Of a DNA stretch of 64,000 nt, positions 56,736 to 64,000 are shown piece by piece (the stretch's first letter is position 1; the number at the start of each line of letters is the position of its first letter). The stretch spans positions 143,784-207,783 of the forward strand of contig NZ_FOKQ01000002.1 in the NCBI RefSeq assembly GCF_900112155.1, given 5' to 3'. The notes below the pieces were generated by a model. That model was not told the origin of the DNA. It saw only the letters and a program-made list of their open reading frames with translations, and made no database searches. This DNA comes from Hominimerdicola alba (GTDB lineage: Bacteria > Bacillota > Clostridia > Oscillospirales > Ruminococcaceae). The position numbers and the translations under genes were made by a program.

Positions 56736-58811
56736 ATGAAAAAGTACCTTGATGAAACCCTCTCTGCAGAGGAAAGAGCCGAAGCGCTCACAGATGAGAT
56801 GACTACGGAGGAACAGGCATCTCAGCTGAGATATGATGCACCTGCCGTTCCGAGACTGGGCATACCCGCATACAACTGGTGGAACGAGGGCATACACGGT
56901 TTTGCACGTTCAGGCGTTGCTACAATGTTCCCACAGGCAATAGGTCTTGCAGCTATGTTCGATGACGAGCTGACACAGAAGACCGCAGAAGTTACTTCTG
57001 AGGAAGTAAGAGCAAAATACAATGTCTACACTAAGGAGGAAGACCGCGATATCTATAAGGGTCTTACTCTGTGGGCACCTAATATAAATATATTCCGTGA
57101 TCCCCGCTGGGGCAGAGGTCATGAGACTTTCGGTGAGGATCCTTATCTCACCACACGCAACGGCAAGGCTGTTGTAAGAGGTCTTCAGGGTGACGGTAAG
57201 GTCATGAAGGCAGCTGCCTGCGCAAAGCATTTCGCAGTACACAGCGGTCCTGAGGCTATACGTCATTCATTCGATGCAAAGGCAAACGCTAAGGATATGG
57301 AGGAGACCTATCTCCCCGCATTTGAAGCACTGGTAAAGGAAGCAAAGGTAGAGAGCGTTATGGGCGCGTACAACCGTGTAAACGGCGAGCCTGCCTGCGC
57401 AAGTGACTACCTGATGGCAAAGCTGAAGGAATGGGGCTTTGACGGCTATTTCGTTTCTGACTGCTGGGCTATCCGTGATTTCCACGAGAACCACATGGTA
57501 ACAGCAAATGCCATCGAATCTACTGCTATGGCACTGAAAGCAGGCTGCGACGTTAACTGCGGCTGTACTTATCAGAATCTTCTGGTTGCCCTCGAAAAGG
57601 GTGCTGTTACTAAGGAAGATATCCGTACTGCCTGCGTACATCTGATGCGCACAAGAATGAGACTTGGTATGTTCGATAAGAAGACCGAGTTCGATGATAT
57701 CCCATATGATAAGGTTGCCTGCAAGGAACACAAGGCTATCTCGCTGGAGTGTGCTGAGAAGTCCCTTGTTATGCTGGAGAACAACGGCATACTTCCTATC
57801 GATGAAAGCAAGTACAAGACTATCGCTGTTATCGGTCCCAATTCGGACAGCAGAACAGCACTGGAGGGCAACTACAACGGTCTCTCCGACAGATATATCA
57901 CATTCCTGAACGGCATTCAGGACAGATTCAGCGGAAGAGTCATCTTCGCTGAGGGCTGCCACCTGTACAAGGACAGAGTTTCAAATCTGGCACAGGCAGG
58001 CGACCGCTATGCCGAGGCTGTTGCAGCAGCTAAGTTCGCCGATATGACCATCCTTTGTCTGGGTCTTGACGCTACCATCGAGGGCGAAGAGGGCGATACA
58101 GGCAACGAGTTCTCCTCTGGCGACAAGAACGGTCTGACACTGCCTCCTCCCCAGAGAGAACTGGTGAAGAAGATAATGGCACTGGGCAAACCTGTTGTTA
58201 CTGTTGTATGCGCAGGTTCAGCTATAAATCCCGAAAGCAAGCCCGATGCACTGATACACGCATTCTATCCCGGTGAAATGGGCGGCAAGGCGCTGGCAGA
58301 AGTTCTCTTCGGCGACGTTTCACCCTCGGGCAAGCTGCCTGTTACATTCTACGAGGATACAGACAAGCTTCCCGAATTCACTGATTATTCCATGAAGGGC
58401 AGAACATACCGCTACACCACCGATAACGTGCTGTATCCTTTCGGCTACGGTCTTACATACGGCGGCGTAAAGGTAACAAAGGTTGAATACAAGGACGGCA
58501 AGGCAGTTGTTACCGCAGAAAACAGCGGCAAGGCTACCGAGGACGTTATACAGCTTTACATGAAGGATTACTGCGAGCACGCAGTACCCAATGTCAGCCT
58601 GTGCGGATTCAAGCGCGTTAAGCTGAATGAAGGCGAGACAGCTGTATTCGAGATAGAAGTGCCCGAAAAGGCATTTACCGCAGTTGATGACAACGGCGTG
58701 AGAAAGGTATTCGGCAATAAGTTCACACTGTTTGCAGGTACATCTCAGCCTGATGCACTCAGCGAAAAGCTGACAGGCATCAAGTGCGCAAGCGTTGATA
58801 TAACCAAGTAA
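56736..58811 (+). CDS. Glycoside hydrolase family 3 (beta-glucosidase / beta-xylosidase)
   Basis: 691 residues. TIM-barrel domain with NWWNEGIHG, RDPRWGRGHETFGEDPYLT, KHFAVHSGPE and the nucleophile Asp242 in YFVSDCWAI; then the alpha/beta sandwich domain (VIGPNSDSRTALEGNY, GLDATIEGEEGD) and a C-terminal fibronectin-III-like domain. No signal peptide, so it likely acts on imported oligosaccharides. The WNEGIHG and EGDTGNE motifs lean toward xylosidase-type GH3 enzymes; substrate not certain. Confidence 0.94.
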   Translation: MKKYLDETLSAEERAEALTDEMTTEEQASQLRYDAPAVPRLGIPAYNWWNEGIHGFARSGVATMFPQAIGLAAMFDDELTQKTAEVTSEEVRAKYNVYTKEEDRDIYKGLTLWAPNINIFRDPRWGRGHETFGEDPYLTTRNGKAVVRGLQGDGKVMKAAACAKHFAVHSGPEAIRHSFDAKANAKDMEETYLPAFEALVKEAKVESVMGAYNRVNGEPACASDYLMAKLKEWGFDGYFVSDCWAIRDFHENHMVTANAIESTAMALKAGCDVNCGCTYQNLLVALEKGAVTKEDIRTACVHLMRTRMRLGMFDKKTEFDDIPYDKVACKEHKAISLECAEKSLVMLENNGILPIDESKYKTIAVIGPNSDSRTALEGNYNGLSDRYITFLNGIQDRFSGRVIFAEGCHLYKDRVSNLAQAGDRYAEAVAAAKFADMTILCLGLDATIEGEEGDTGNEFSSGDKNGLTLPPPQRELVKKIMALGKPVVTVVCAGSAINPESKPDALIHAFYPGEMGGKALAEVLFGDVSPSGKLPVTFYEDTDKLPEFTDYSMKGRTYRYTTDNVLYPFGYGLTYGGVKVTKVEYKDGKAVVTAENSGKATEDVIQLYMKDYCEHAVPNVSLCGFKRVKLNEGETAVFEIEVPEKAFTAVDDNGVRKVFGNKFTLFAGTSQPDALSEKLTGIKCASVDITK

Positions 58812-58972
58812 GGCGCACATCAAACTTGCATTACTCTCTCTCATATATACCCATTAAACGCGGAAAGCTCTCTTTTGAGGGCTTTTTTGCGTATATAAAT
58901 GTGCTGAGATGTTATGCGTTTTGCACTATCGGCTGTCCGTTCTCCACTGCTCTGCTGTGAGATGTTACAAAG

Positions 58973-58988
58973 GTGATAAATTTATCAC
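58973..58988. promoter_or_regulatory. Operator-like palindrome O1
   Basis: GTGATAAATTTATCAC, a perfect 16-base palindrome just upstream of the -35 box at 58997. Confidence 0.65.
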
Positions 58989-58996
58989 ATCAGCCA

Positions 58997-59025
58997 TTGA
59001 CAAATATAATTAGATGTGATATTAT
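58997..59025 (+). promoter_or_regulatory. Promoter of the XRE-regulated operon
   Basis: TTGACA, 17 bases, TATTAT. The -10 box sits inside operator O2. Confidence 0.75.
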
Positions 59026-59031
59026 TGTCAC
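59016..59031. promoter_or_regulatory. Operator-like palindrome O2
   Basis: GTGATATTATTGTCAC, with outer TGTGA/TCACA; overlaps the -10 box. Confidence 0.65.
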
Positions 59032-59036
59032 ATAAG

Positions 59037-59052
59037 GTGATGAATATATCAC
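59037..59052. promoter_or_regulatory. Operator-like palindrome O3
   Basis: GTGATGAATATATCAC, centred 21 bases from O2 (two helical turns). Confidence 0.65.
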
Positions 59053-59127
59053 TTCTTGCGGAATATCAAAGCTTTGATAAAAAAACAAAAAGACAGCAGA
59101 ACAAAAGACAATAACGGAGGCATTAGT

Positions 59128-59685
59128 ATGCGCGACAACGACAAGATCAGACAGCTGTACAAGGAATATCAGCGCAGAGATGTTACACGCGCCGAAAGGC
59201 AAGAAATGCTTGAAAAGATAGCTCGCGAGCGTTATAAGTCCGACCCGAGAAAGCCCATAAGTGTCAAGGGGCAGGCACTTGTAAACCTGCTGCTGGGTGT
59301 GGTCATGACGGTGATAGCTGTATCTGCGCTGATATCAAGATCGATAGGCAACATAAAACAGCAGACCCCGACTGTTCTTGCGGCGGCAGCAGTGTATGTT
59401 GTGCTGATGGTGATCTCGTGCAGATACAAAAAGGAGCCCGAGGACGAACTCGCCAAGGAGCTTATGCTGAAAGCTACGGCATATTCGGCTGAGGGTCTGA
59501 TAATCTTCACCATGGTCTTTGGCATGATAGTTCATATGGCGTGCAACCGCGCCCATAAAGCTAATGTGTGCATAACAGGCGAAATGGTCATGTGGTACGG
59601 CTACCTGATGATAGGTGCTTATTATGTGCTGAGGAATGCTTTCTATCTCTGGCTCGACAGAACTCCCGAAGCTGAGGAGGAATGA
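59128..59685 (+). CDS. Hypothetical membrane protein with four helices
   Basis: 185 residues. A charged N-terminus of about 50 residues ([23 protein letters not shown]) is followed by four membrane helices. This layout, with an XRE regulator gene just after it, recalls the DUF6442-like/membrane-XRE pairs of Firmicutes, but I cannot name the family with confidence. The start at 59128 has CGGAGG; an upstream in-frame ATG is near the operators. Repressed, presumably, by the next gene's product. Confidence 0.78.
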   Translation: MRDNDKIRQLYKEYQRRDVTRAERQEMLEKIARERYKSDPRKPISVKGQALVNLLLGVVMTVIAVSALISRSIGNIKQQTPTVLAAAAVYVVLMVISCRYKKEPEDELAKELMLKATAYSAEGLIIFTMVFGMIVHMACNRAHKANVCITGEMVMWYGYLMIGAYYVLRNAFYLWLDRTPEAEEE

Positions 59686-59686
59686 T

Positions 59687-59890
59687 ATGCCCGAACTCAA
59701 AACAAGAATAAAAGAACTCAGGGCTTCAAGGGATATGAAGCAGGGCGACCTTGCAGAACTTGTGGGCGTGAGAAGAGAAACTATCATCAGGCTTGAAAAA
59801 GGGCAGTACAACCCCTCTTTGAAGCTGGCGATGGACATAGCTGCAGTATTCGGCGTATCGGTGGAAGAGATATTCAGCTTTGAAGAATGA
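59687..59890 (+). CDS. XRE family transcriptional regulator (small, YozG/Cro-like)
   Basis: 67 residues, almost all one helix-turn-helix domain: [58 protein letters not shown]. It lacks a sensor domain. GAGGAGG 7 bases upstream; starts one base after the preceding stop. It likely binds the GTGAT-N6-ATCAC sites at 58973-59052 and represses its own operon. Confidence 0.93.
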   Translation: MPELKTRIKELRASRDMKQGDLAELVGVRRETIIRLEKGQYNPSLKLAMDIAAVFGVSVEEIFSFEE

Positions 59891-59918
59891 CAGACAAAAA
59901 ACAGAAAGGGCAATTAAA

Positions 59919-60806
59919 ATGGATAAAGAAATTATACAAGATAAAACTCATGAAAGCAGTTCACAGCTGACGGGCAAGAAGGCACTTATTTCGATCGTGA
60001 CGATAATAGGCTCTTTAGGAAGCTTTCTTCTTTCCTCAAGAATTGGCGGCATGATATGCCGCGCTCTTGATATATCGGGCTACAAGGCGCAGTTCATATG
60101 TGCGCTGATATCTCTGACATTTTACACGGTGATACTCGCTCTGCTGCATAAAAAGAAAGTCCTTTATTCAAAAGGCAACGGCTTTTTCGGCGGACTGATC
60201 ACAGGATTTCTCATGATATACGCAAGTATCACTTCCGTGATAAATGCGCTGTTTCTGGATACTTCTGACAATAAGATGAAATTCGTCACACCAACAGGAC
60301 TGAAGTTCGGTTCTGAGCAGGTCTGGTGTATACTTGCTCTGCTGTTTGCGGCGGGGATATGCGAGGAACTGCTTTTCAGAGGCATAATCTTCAACGTACT
60401 GAGAGACCTCTTCGGCAGAGACAGCACCAAAGGCACCATAGCCGCTATTTTCACCTCGGGCGTGCTTTTTGGACTGTATCATTTATTGAACATTTTTGCA
60501 GGAGTAAGCATTGATGCTGTTATACCTCAGGTGATATCCACCGCAGGTGTGGGCGTATTCCTCGCTGCCGTATACGCAAGATGGGGAAATATCTGGATAA
60601 CAGTTTTCCTGCACGCATTCATGGATATCTGCGTTGTGCTTCCCACAAGCATGAAAAACAATGCGGATATAGTTGAATCTATCAACACAACAATGTCAGA
60701 CCCGACCAAGTACATAGGCGTTGTTGTTTACGTGATCCTCGCTATATATCTGCTTAGAGAAGAAAAGAGACCCCAGATGTTCACATACAGCGTCAGCGAT
60801 GACTGA
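59919..60806 (+). CDS. CPBP family intramembrane metalloprotease (CAAX/Abi type)
   Basis: 295 residues with about eight membrane helices. The family motifs are visible: Glu149-Glu150 and Arg154 in CEELLFRG, His188 in GLYHLL, and a later His in FLHAFMD. Such proteases in Firmicutes act in prenyl-type processing, bacteriocin immunity or signalling; target here unknown. Start chosen at ATG 59919 (GAAAGG upstream). Third gene of the XRE-regulated unit. Confidence 0.9.
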   Translation: MDKEIIQDKTHESSSQLTGKKALISIVTIIGSLGSFLLSSRIGGMICRALDISGYKAQFICALISLTFYTVILALLHKKKVLYSKGNGFFGGLITGFLMIYASITSVINALFLDTSDNKMKFVTPTGLKFGSEQVWCILALLFAAGICEELLFRGIIFNVLRDLFGRDSTKGTIAAIFTSGVLFGLYHLLNIFAGVSIDAVIPQVISTAGVGVFLAAVYARWGNIWITVFLHAFMDICVVLPTSMKNNADIVESINTTMSDPTKYIGVVVYVILAIYLLREEKRPQMFTYSVSDD

Positions 60807-60832
60807 CCGCAGAATAACGGAGGATTTTTCCT

Positions 60833-61549
60833 ATGGCTGAAAACTACCGAATACCACTACATTTCAAGACAGGCTGTTACGGCTTAGGCGAGCTGAAAGA
60901 CAGCGGCGGTGAATGTATCGAATTCACCGTGTGTCCCTGCGATATGATGATGTACAATGTTCCCGCAAGCGGCTGTCGGGTGGAGCTTTACGAACTCAGC
61001 TGCGATACATTTGAGAGTCAGCTGAAAGTAACCTATGACGAAAATGGCGATATCAGGTTCGCTGAGCTTCATGACGGTGAAGAAATCAGACTGCTGTATA
61101 TCAATCTTCCTGATGAGGAAACAGCAGAAGCAGAAGTTCTGGACTTTGCCGAACAGACCGCGGAGATACTTTCGGCGGAGCTTATTTCTCGTCACGAAAA
61201 GGCGGCAAGGCTGTTTGTAGAGTATCACAGGGATATGTGGACAGACTTTGCCGTGAAGATAGGCACAACCGAAGAAATGCAGGCGGCGGTGGATAGTATC
61301 CCCGAAGAAAAACGGACGGAACGTCTGGCAGAATACGTAAAAAACAACAGCGGCGATTATCCGAATGCCAAGCGCATACCTTGGGATACCTACACTTTCA
61401 GCATAATGATAATGTGTTCGCCTTCGGGTACGGGGCAGAAGCTTACGGATACAGCAATAGAAACAGTCATAAACGGTATAAGGCGCATGGCAGAACCTGC
61501 GCTGGAAAAGACCGAAGATTACAGATTCATCGCGGAAGAATACGATTGA
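60833..61549 (+). CDS. Hypothetical protein
   Basis: 238 residues, acidic and soluble, with an N-terminal beta-rich part (IPLHFKTGCYGLGEL) and a C-terminal helical part. It follows the protease gene by 26 bases with CGGAGG upstream. Family not recognised. Confidence 0.7.
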   Translation: MAENYRIPLHFKTGCYGLGELKDSGGECIEFTVCPCDMMMYNVPASGCRVELYELSCDTFESQLKVTYDENGDIRFAELHDGEEIRLLYINLPDEETAEAEVLDFAEQTAEILSAELISRHEKAARLFVEYHRDMWTDFAVKIGTTEEMQAAVDSIPEEKRTERLAEYVKNNSGDYPNAKRIPWDTYTFSIMIMCSPSGTGQKLTDTAIETVINGIRRMAEPALEKTEDYRFIAEEYD

Positions 61550-61569
61550 TGAAAACAGGAGGAGCTATT

Positions 61570-62412
61570 ATGCGAGAGATCAATGTCAGTGAAGTAGAAG
61601 AGCTTATAAGAGAGCTTTGCATCAAGGCGAACCTTTATCTGCCCGAGGATATGGAGCAGTGCATAAAGGCGGGGGCTGCAAAGGAGAGCTCGCCTGTGGG
61701 CAAAAATGTGTTTGATGATATCATCAGCAATATAAACGTAGCCCGCGATGAAACTATACCGATATGCCAGGATACAGGTATGGCGGTAATATTCATGGAG
61801 GTAGGTCAGGACGTTCACTTTGTGGGCGGTTCTCTGAATGAGGCTGTAAACAAGGGCGTATCCCGCGGCTACATCGACGGCAGACTGCGCTGTTCCATAG
61901 TAAGTGACCCGCTGGAGAGAGTGAATACAGGCGACAATACACCTCCCGTGGTACACCTTAAAATAGTTGACGGTGACAAGGTGAACATCATGGTCGCACC
62001 CAAGGGATTCGGCAGCGAGAATATGTCTCAGCTGAAGATGATGACACCCTCTGTTACAAGAGAAGAGATAGTTGACTGGGTAGTGGGAGTATGCGCGAAA
62101 GCAGGTTCTAACCCATGTCCACCCATAGTTATAGGCGTTGGTATCGGCGGCGATTTTGAAAAGTGCGCATACCTTGCAAAGAAAGCCCTTTGCAGACCTG
62201 TAAGCGAGAGAAATCCGAAGAAGCTGTATGCTGATCTTGAAGCAGAGATACTTGAAAAGATCAACAAGCTGGGCATAGGACCTCAGGGCTTCGGCGGCAC
62301 ACAGACTTGTCTGGCAGTAAATATCGAGGAAGCACCGACACATATCGCTGGACTTCCTGTATCGGTTAATGTGGGCTGTCATGTAACAAGACACGCACAG
62401 GGGACGATTTAA
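61570..62412 (+). CDS. fumA: Class I fumarate hydratase, alpha subunit
   Basis: 280 residues. Iron-sulfur hydratase N-terminal half (fumarase/tartrate dehydratase alpha family). Cluster-binding Cys candidates are in ICQDTGMAV, AGSNPCPP and GGTQTCLAV, and the C-terminus VNVGCHVTRHAQ is typical. ACAGGAGG precedes ATG 61570. Class I enzymes of this type need a beta subunit, normally the next gene; here the next gene is convergent and unrelated, so the beta subunit must be elsewhere. Confidence 0.92.
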   Translation: MREINVSEVEELIRELCIKANLYLPEDMEQCIKAGAAKESSPVGKNVFDDIISNINVARDETIPICQDTGMAVIFMEVGQDVHFVGGSLNEAVNKGVSRGYIDGRLRCSIVSDPLERVNTGDNTPPVVHLKIVDGDKVNIMVAPKGFGSENMSQLKMMTPSVTREEIVDWVVGVCAKAGSNPCPPIVIGVGIGGDFEKCAYLAKKALCRPVSERNPKKLYADLEAEILEKINKLGIGPQGFGGTQTCLAVNIEEAPTHIAGLPVSVNVGCHVTRHAQGTI

Positions 62413-62428
62413 TAATAGGAAATAGATA

Positions 62429-62471
62429 GAGCGGGGAGTGACAAGGAGAAGAGCCTTGTCACTCCTCGCTC
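62429..62471 (+). terminator. Long hairpin after the fumarase gene
   Basis: GAGCGGGGAGTGACAAGG pairs with CCTTGTCACTCCTCGCTC (one wobble). No T-run; likely a plus-strand stop or stability hairpin. Confidence 0.55.
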
Positions 62472-62489
62472 CTTCGCATACATATAAAC

Positions 62490-62526
62490 AAATAAAAAGG
62501 CACTTCCGTCATCTGACAGAAGTGCC
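62490..62526 (-). terminator. Terminator of the CD1247-domain gene (minus strand)
   Basis: On the minus strand GGCACTTCTGTCA / TGACGGAAGTGCC (one mismatch) followed by TTTTTATTTG. Confidence 0.85.
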
Positions 62527-62551
62527 CATTACTATTCATGAAAAGCGGATA

Positions 62552-62965
62552 TTATTCCTCGGTCTCATCGTCGGAAAAGTCGAATTCAAGACTCTCTCCA
62601 CAGTTCGGACATTCGATAGAACCGCTCTCGACCATCTTGTCGTCCATTACAATGGTCTCGCCGCAGGTAGGACATACACACTCATAAAGTGTGTCATCCT
62701 CGGGATCATAGTCATAATCCTCATCGTCGTCGTCACCGTAGAACTCATCGTAGAAATCGTCCTCCAGATCGGAAAGATCGTCGCTTAAACTGTCTACTAC
62801 ATCAACAGTCTCGTCAGCCAGAACAGTAACGTCCTCGATAGCCTTTGCCATCTCCTCCATCAGTTCTGCCATAGCCTTCAGTACTTTGCCCTGATCGGTA
62901 GTCTCGTCGATCTTCATGCCTTCCATAAGACCCTTGATATAAGCTGCCTTGTTGCTGAGCTCCAT
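62552..62965 (-). CDS. CD1247-type zinc-ribbon protein
   Basis: 137 residues. The N-terminal helical part (MELSNKAAYIKGLMEGMKID) matches the CD1247 N-terminal domain of Clostridia; a long acidic Asp/Glu stretch and a C-terminal zinc ribbon (CPTC, CPNC) follow. The start is ATG 62965 with AAGGAGG; a GTG upstream overlaps this site. Lies after efp with 45 bases between, a common pairing. Confidence 0.88.
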   Translation of the reverse strand: MELSNKAAYIKGLMEGMKIDETTDQGKVLKAMAELMEEMAKAIEDVTVLADETVDVVDSLSDDLSDLEDDFYDEFYGDDDDEDYDYDPEDDTLYECVCPTCGETIVMDDKMVESGSIECPNCGESLEFDFSDDETEE

Positions 62966-63010
62966 TACAGCCGCCCTCCTTTTCACAGATAATGACGTAT
63001 TTAGTGTGAC

Positions 63011-63568
63011 TTATGCACGCTCCATGTACTCGCAGGTACGTGTATCGATCCTGATCCTGTCGCCGGTGTTGATGAACAGAGGAACTCTGATCTCAGCGCC
63101 TGTCTCAACAGTTGCAGGCTTTGTAGCGTTTGTAGCAGTGTTGCCCTTCTCGCCGGGCTCTGTCTCTGTAACCTCGAGGTCTACAAAGAAAGGAGGCTCA
63201 ACGCCGAATACCTGACCCTTGTAAGAAAGGATCTTACATACCATGTTCTCCTTAACGAACTTGAAGTTGTCAGAAAGCTCGCTCTTGTTTACGGGGATCA
63301 GCTCGAATGTCTCTGCGTCCATGAAGTAGTAGAGATCGCCGTCGCTGTAGGAATACTCCATATCCTTTCTCTCAACGTAAGCAGTAGGGAACTTTGCGGT
63401 AGGGTTGTATGTCTTTTCAATTACAGAACCTGTGATTACGTTCTTTACCTTAGCTCTTACGAAAGCTGCACCTTTACCGGGCTTAACGTGCTGGAATTCA
63501 ACGATCTGCATTACGTTGCCTTCCTCTTCAAAAGTCATACCATTTCTGAAATCGCCGGCTGTTACCAT
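63011..63568 (-). CDS. efp: Translation elongation factor P
   Basis: 185 residues. Relieves ribosome stalling at polyproline. Three beta-barrel domains, with the modifiable loop VKPGKGAAF placing Lys32 at the tip. Ribosome site GGAGGT and promoter on the minus strand at 63638-63666. Confidence 0.97.
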   Translation of the reverse strand: MVTAGDFRNGMTFEEEGNVMQIVEFQHVKPGKGAAFVRAKVKNVITGSVIEKTYNPTAKFPTAYVERKDMEYSYSDGDLYYFMDAETFELIPVNKSELSDNFKFVKENMVCKILSYKGQVFGVEPPFFVDLEVTETEPGEKGNTATNATKPATVETGAEIRVPLFINTGDRIRIDTRTCEYMERA

Positions 63569-63637
63569 ATTTAAGTACCTCCATTATTTTCTTTAAAAAT
63601 ATTTGTCCAAATCATATTTGCACATTTACATATCATA

Positions 63638-63666
63638 ATCATACCATATTTCGCGCTCCATTTCAA
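63638..63666 (-). promoter_or_regulatory. Promoter of efp
   Basis: On the minus strand TTGAAA, 17 bases, TATGAT; about 70 bases before the start. Confidence 0.65.
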
Positions 63667-63902
63667 GTCTTTTAAAAAACTTTTTAAAAATTATTAGCAT
63701 TAAATTTTTCGCATATTACAGAATCTTCCCTTGATAGGGCGTTTTAGGGTAAAAATTTATATCTTGCCGTTACTGACAGTACAAATTTTTGTGAAAAACT
63801 GAAAAGATTATTAAGATTTGAAATTCTCTCTTTAATTTGAAAGCCAAATGTGCTATAATTTTTGGGAAAGCGGAGTGGTGTCCGCTGAAATAAGGTGTTT
63901 TA
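63667..63902. other. Gene-free AT-rich spacer
   Basis: No credible coding frame. A TATAAT at about 63853-63858 lacks a clear -35 box but could drive the frame at the right edge. Confidence 0.4.
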
Positions 63903-63920
63903 TGGAGAAAACAACAAAGG

Positions 63921-64000
63921 ATGAGCCGGCAGTCGGCAGGAATTATTACCAAGGGGCATGACCTCGCAATGGAGCTGCGCCGACGCCCTGTTATGGATAG
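63921..64000 (+). CDS. Possible 5' end of a gene running off the window
   Basis: From ATG 63921 a frame stays open to the end (MSRQSAGIITKGHDLAMELR, then RRPVMD). A second candidate, ATG 63903, stops after 19 codons at 63961. The ribosome site is unclear (GGAG 12 bases before). Family not recognised. Confidence 0.35.
   Translation, partial: MSRQSAGIITKGHDLAMELRRRPVMD

Noticed and set aside
63903..63961. A 19-codon frame (starting MEKTTKDEP) as a leader peptide
   Set aside because: Too short, without supporting features such as repeated codons or an attenuator hairpin.

Overview
The window looks like a chromosomal segment of a low-to-moderate GC Gram-positive anaerobe of the Ruminococcus/Oscillospiraceae type. 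Evidence: strong AAGGAGG ribosome sites, frequent TTG/GTG starts, TTGACA-17-TATAAT promoters, lipoprotein signal peptides, a class C sortase pilus, a family 3 glycoside hydrolase, an EF-P/CD1247-domain pair and a split purine enzyme pair. Genus is inferred from gene content, not from rRNA. No rRNA, tRNA, CRISPR array, transposase or prophage gene was seen.

1-11.2 kb (+): tail of an SF0329-like protein, a membrane protein, then purine genes (purN, an archaeal-type IMP cyclohydrolase, a stand-alone AICAR transformylase, purD) interleaved with four tandem zinc-ribbon membrane paralogues, a CbrC-like protein and four lipoproteins, two of which are a recent duplication. 11.2-21 kb (-): membrane/TPR-like protein, metY, a lipoprotein, small conserved proteins, purB, a hairpin-rich non-coding element and a phosphoglucomutase. 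21-25.8 kb (+): beta-propeller protein, HD hydrolase, monoacylglycerol-lipase-like hydrolase, comM with an apparent one-base frameshift, and an AT-rich acetyltransferase.

26-42.5 kb is the transcription/translation core: rpoB-rpoC, then (after a serine hydrolase and an ECF sigma/anti-sigma-like pair) the str genes rpsL-rpsG-fusA-tuf, each block with a clear promoter and terminator. 42.7-45.3 kb holds a FliB-like protein, a small protein and a FemX/FemAB-like transferase. 45.8-54.4 kb is a sortase-assembled pilus operon: a 1926-residue glycine-rich adhesin, a backbone pilin and a class C sortase. 54.6-58.8 kb is a probable sugar locus: AraC regulator divergent from a DUF4380-like protein and a GH3 enzyme. 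59-61.5 kb is an XRE-regulated membrane/CPBP-protease operon with three operator-like palindromes. 61.5-63.6 kb has a lone fumarase alpha subunit, then a CD1247-domain protein and efp on the minus strand. A partial frame may begin at the right edge.

Five purine enzymes in the first 18 kb cover GAR synthesis (purD), GAR formylation (purN), adenylosuccinate lyase (purB) and the last two steps to IMP; the other pathway genes are not here. The most unusual items are the nested inverted-repeat element at 18.5-18.8 kb with a partial relative at 37.7 kb, the mosaic giant adhesin, the four-copy zinc-ribbon cluster, the triple operator at 59.0 kb, and the comM frameshift.
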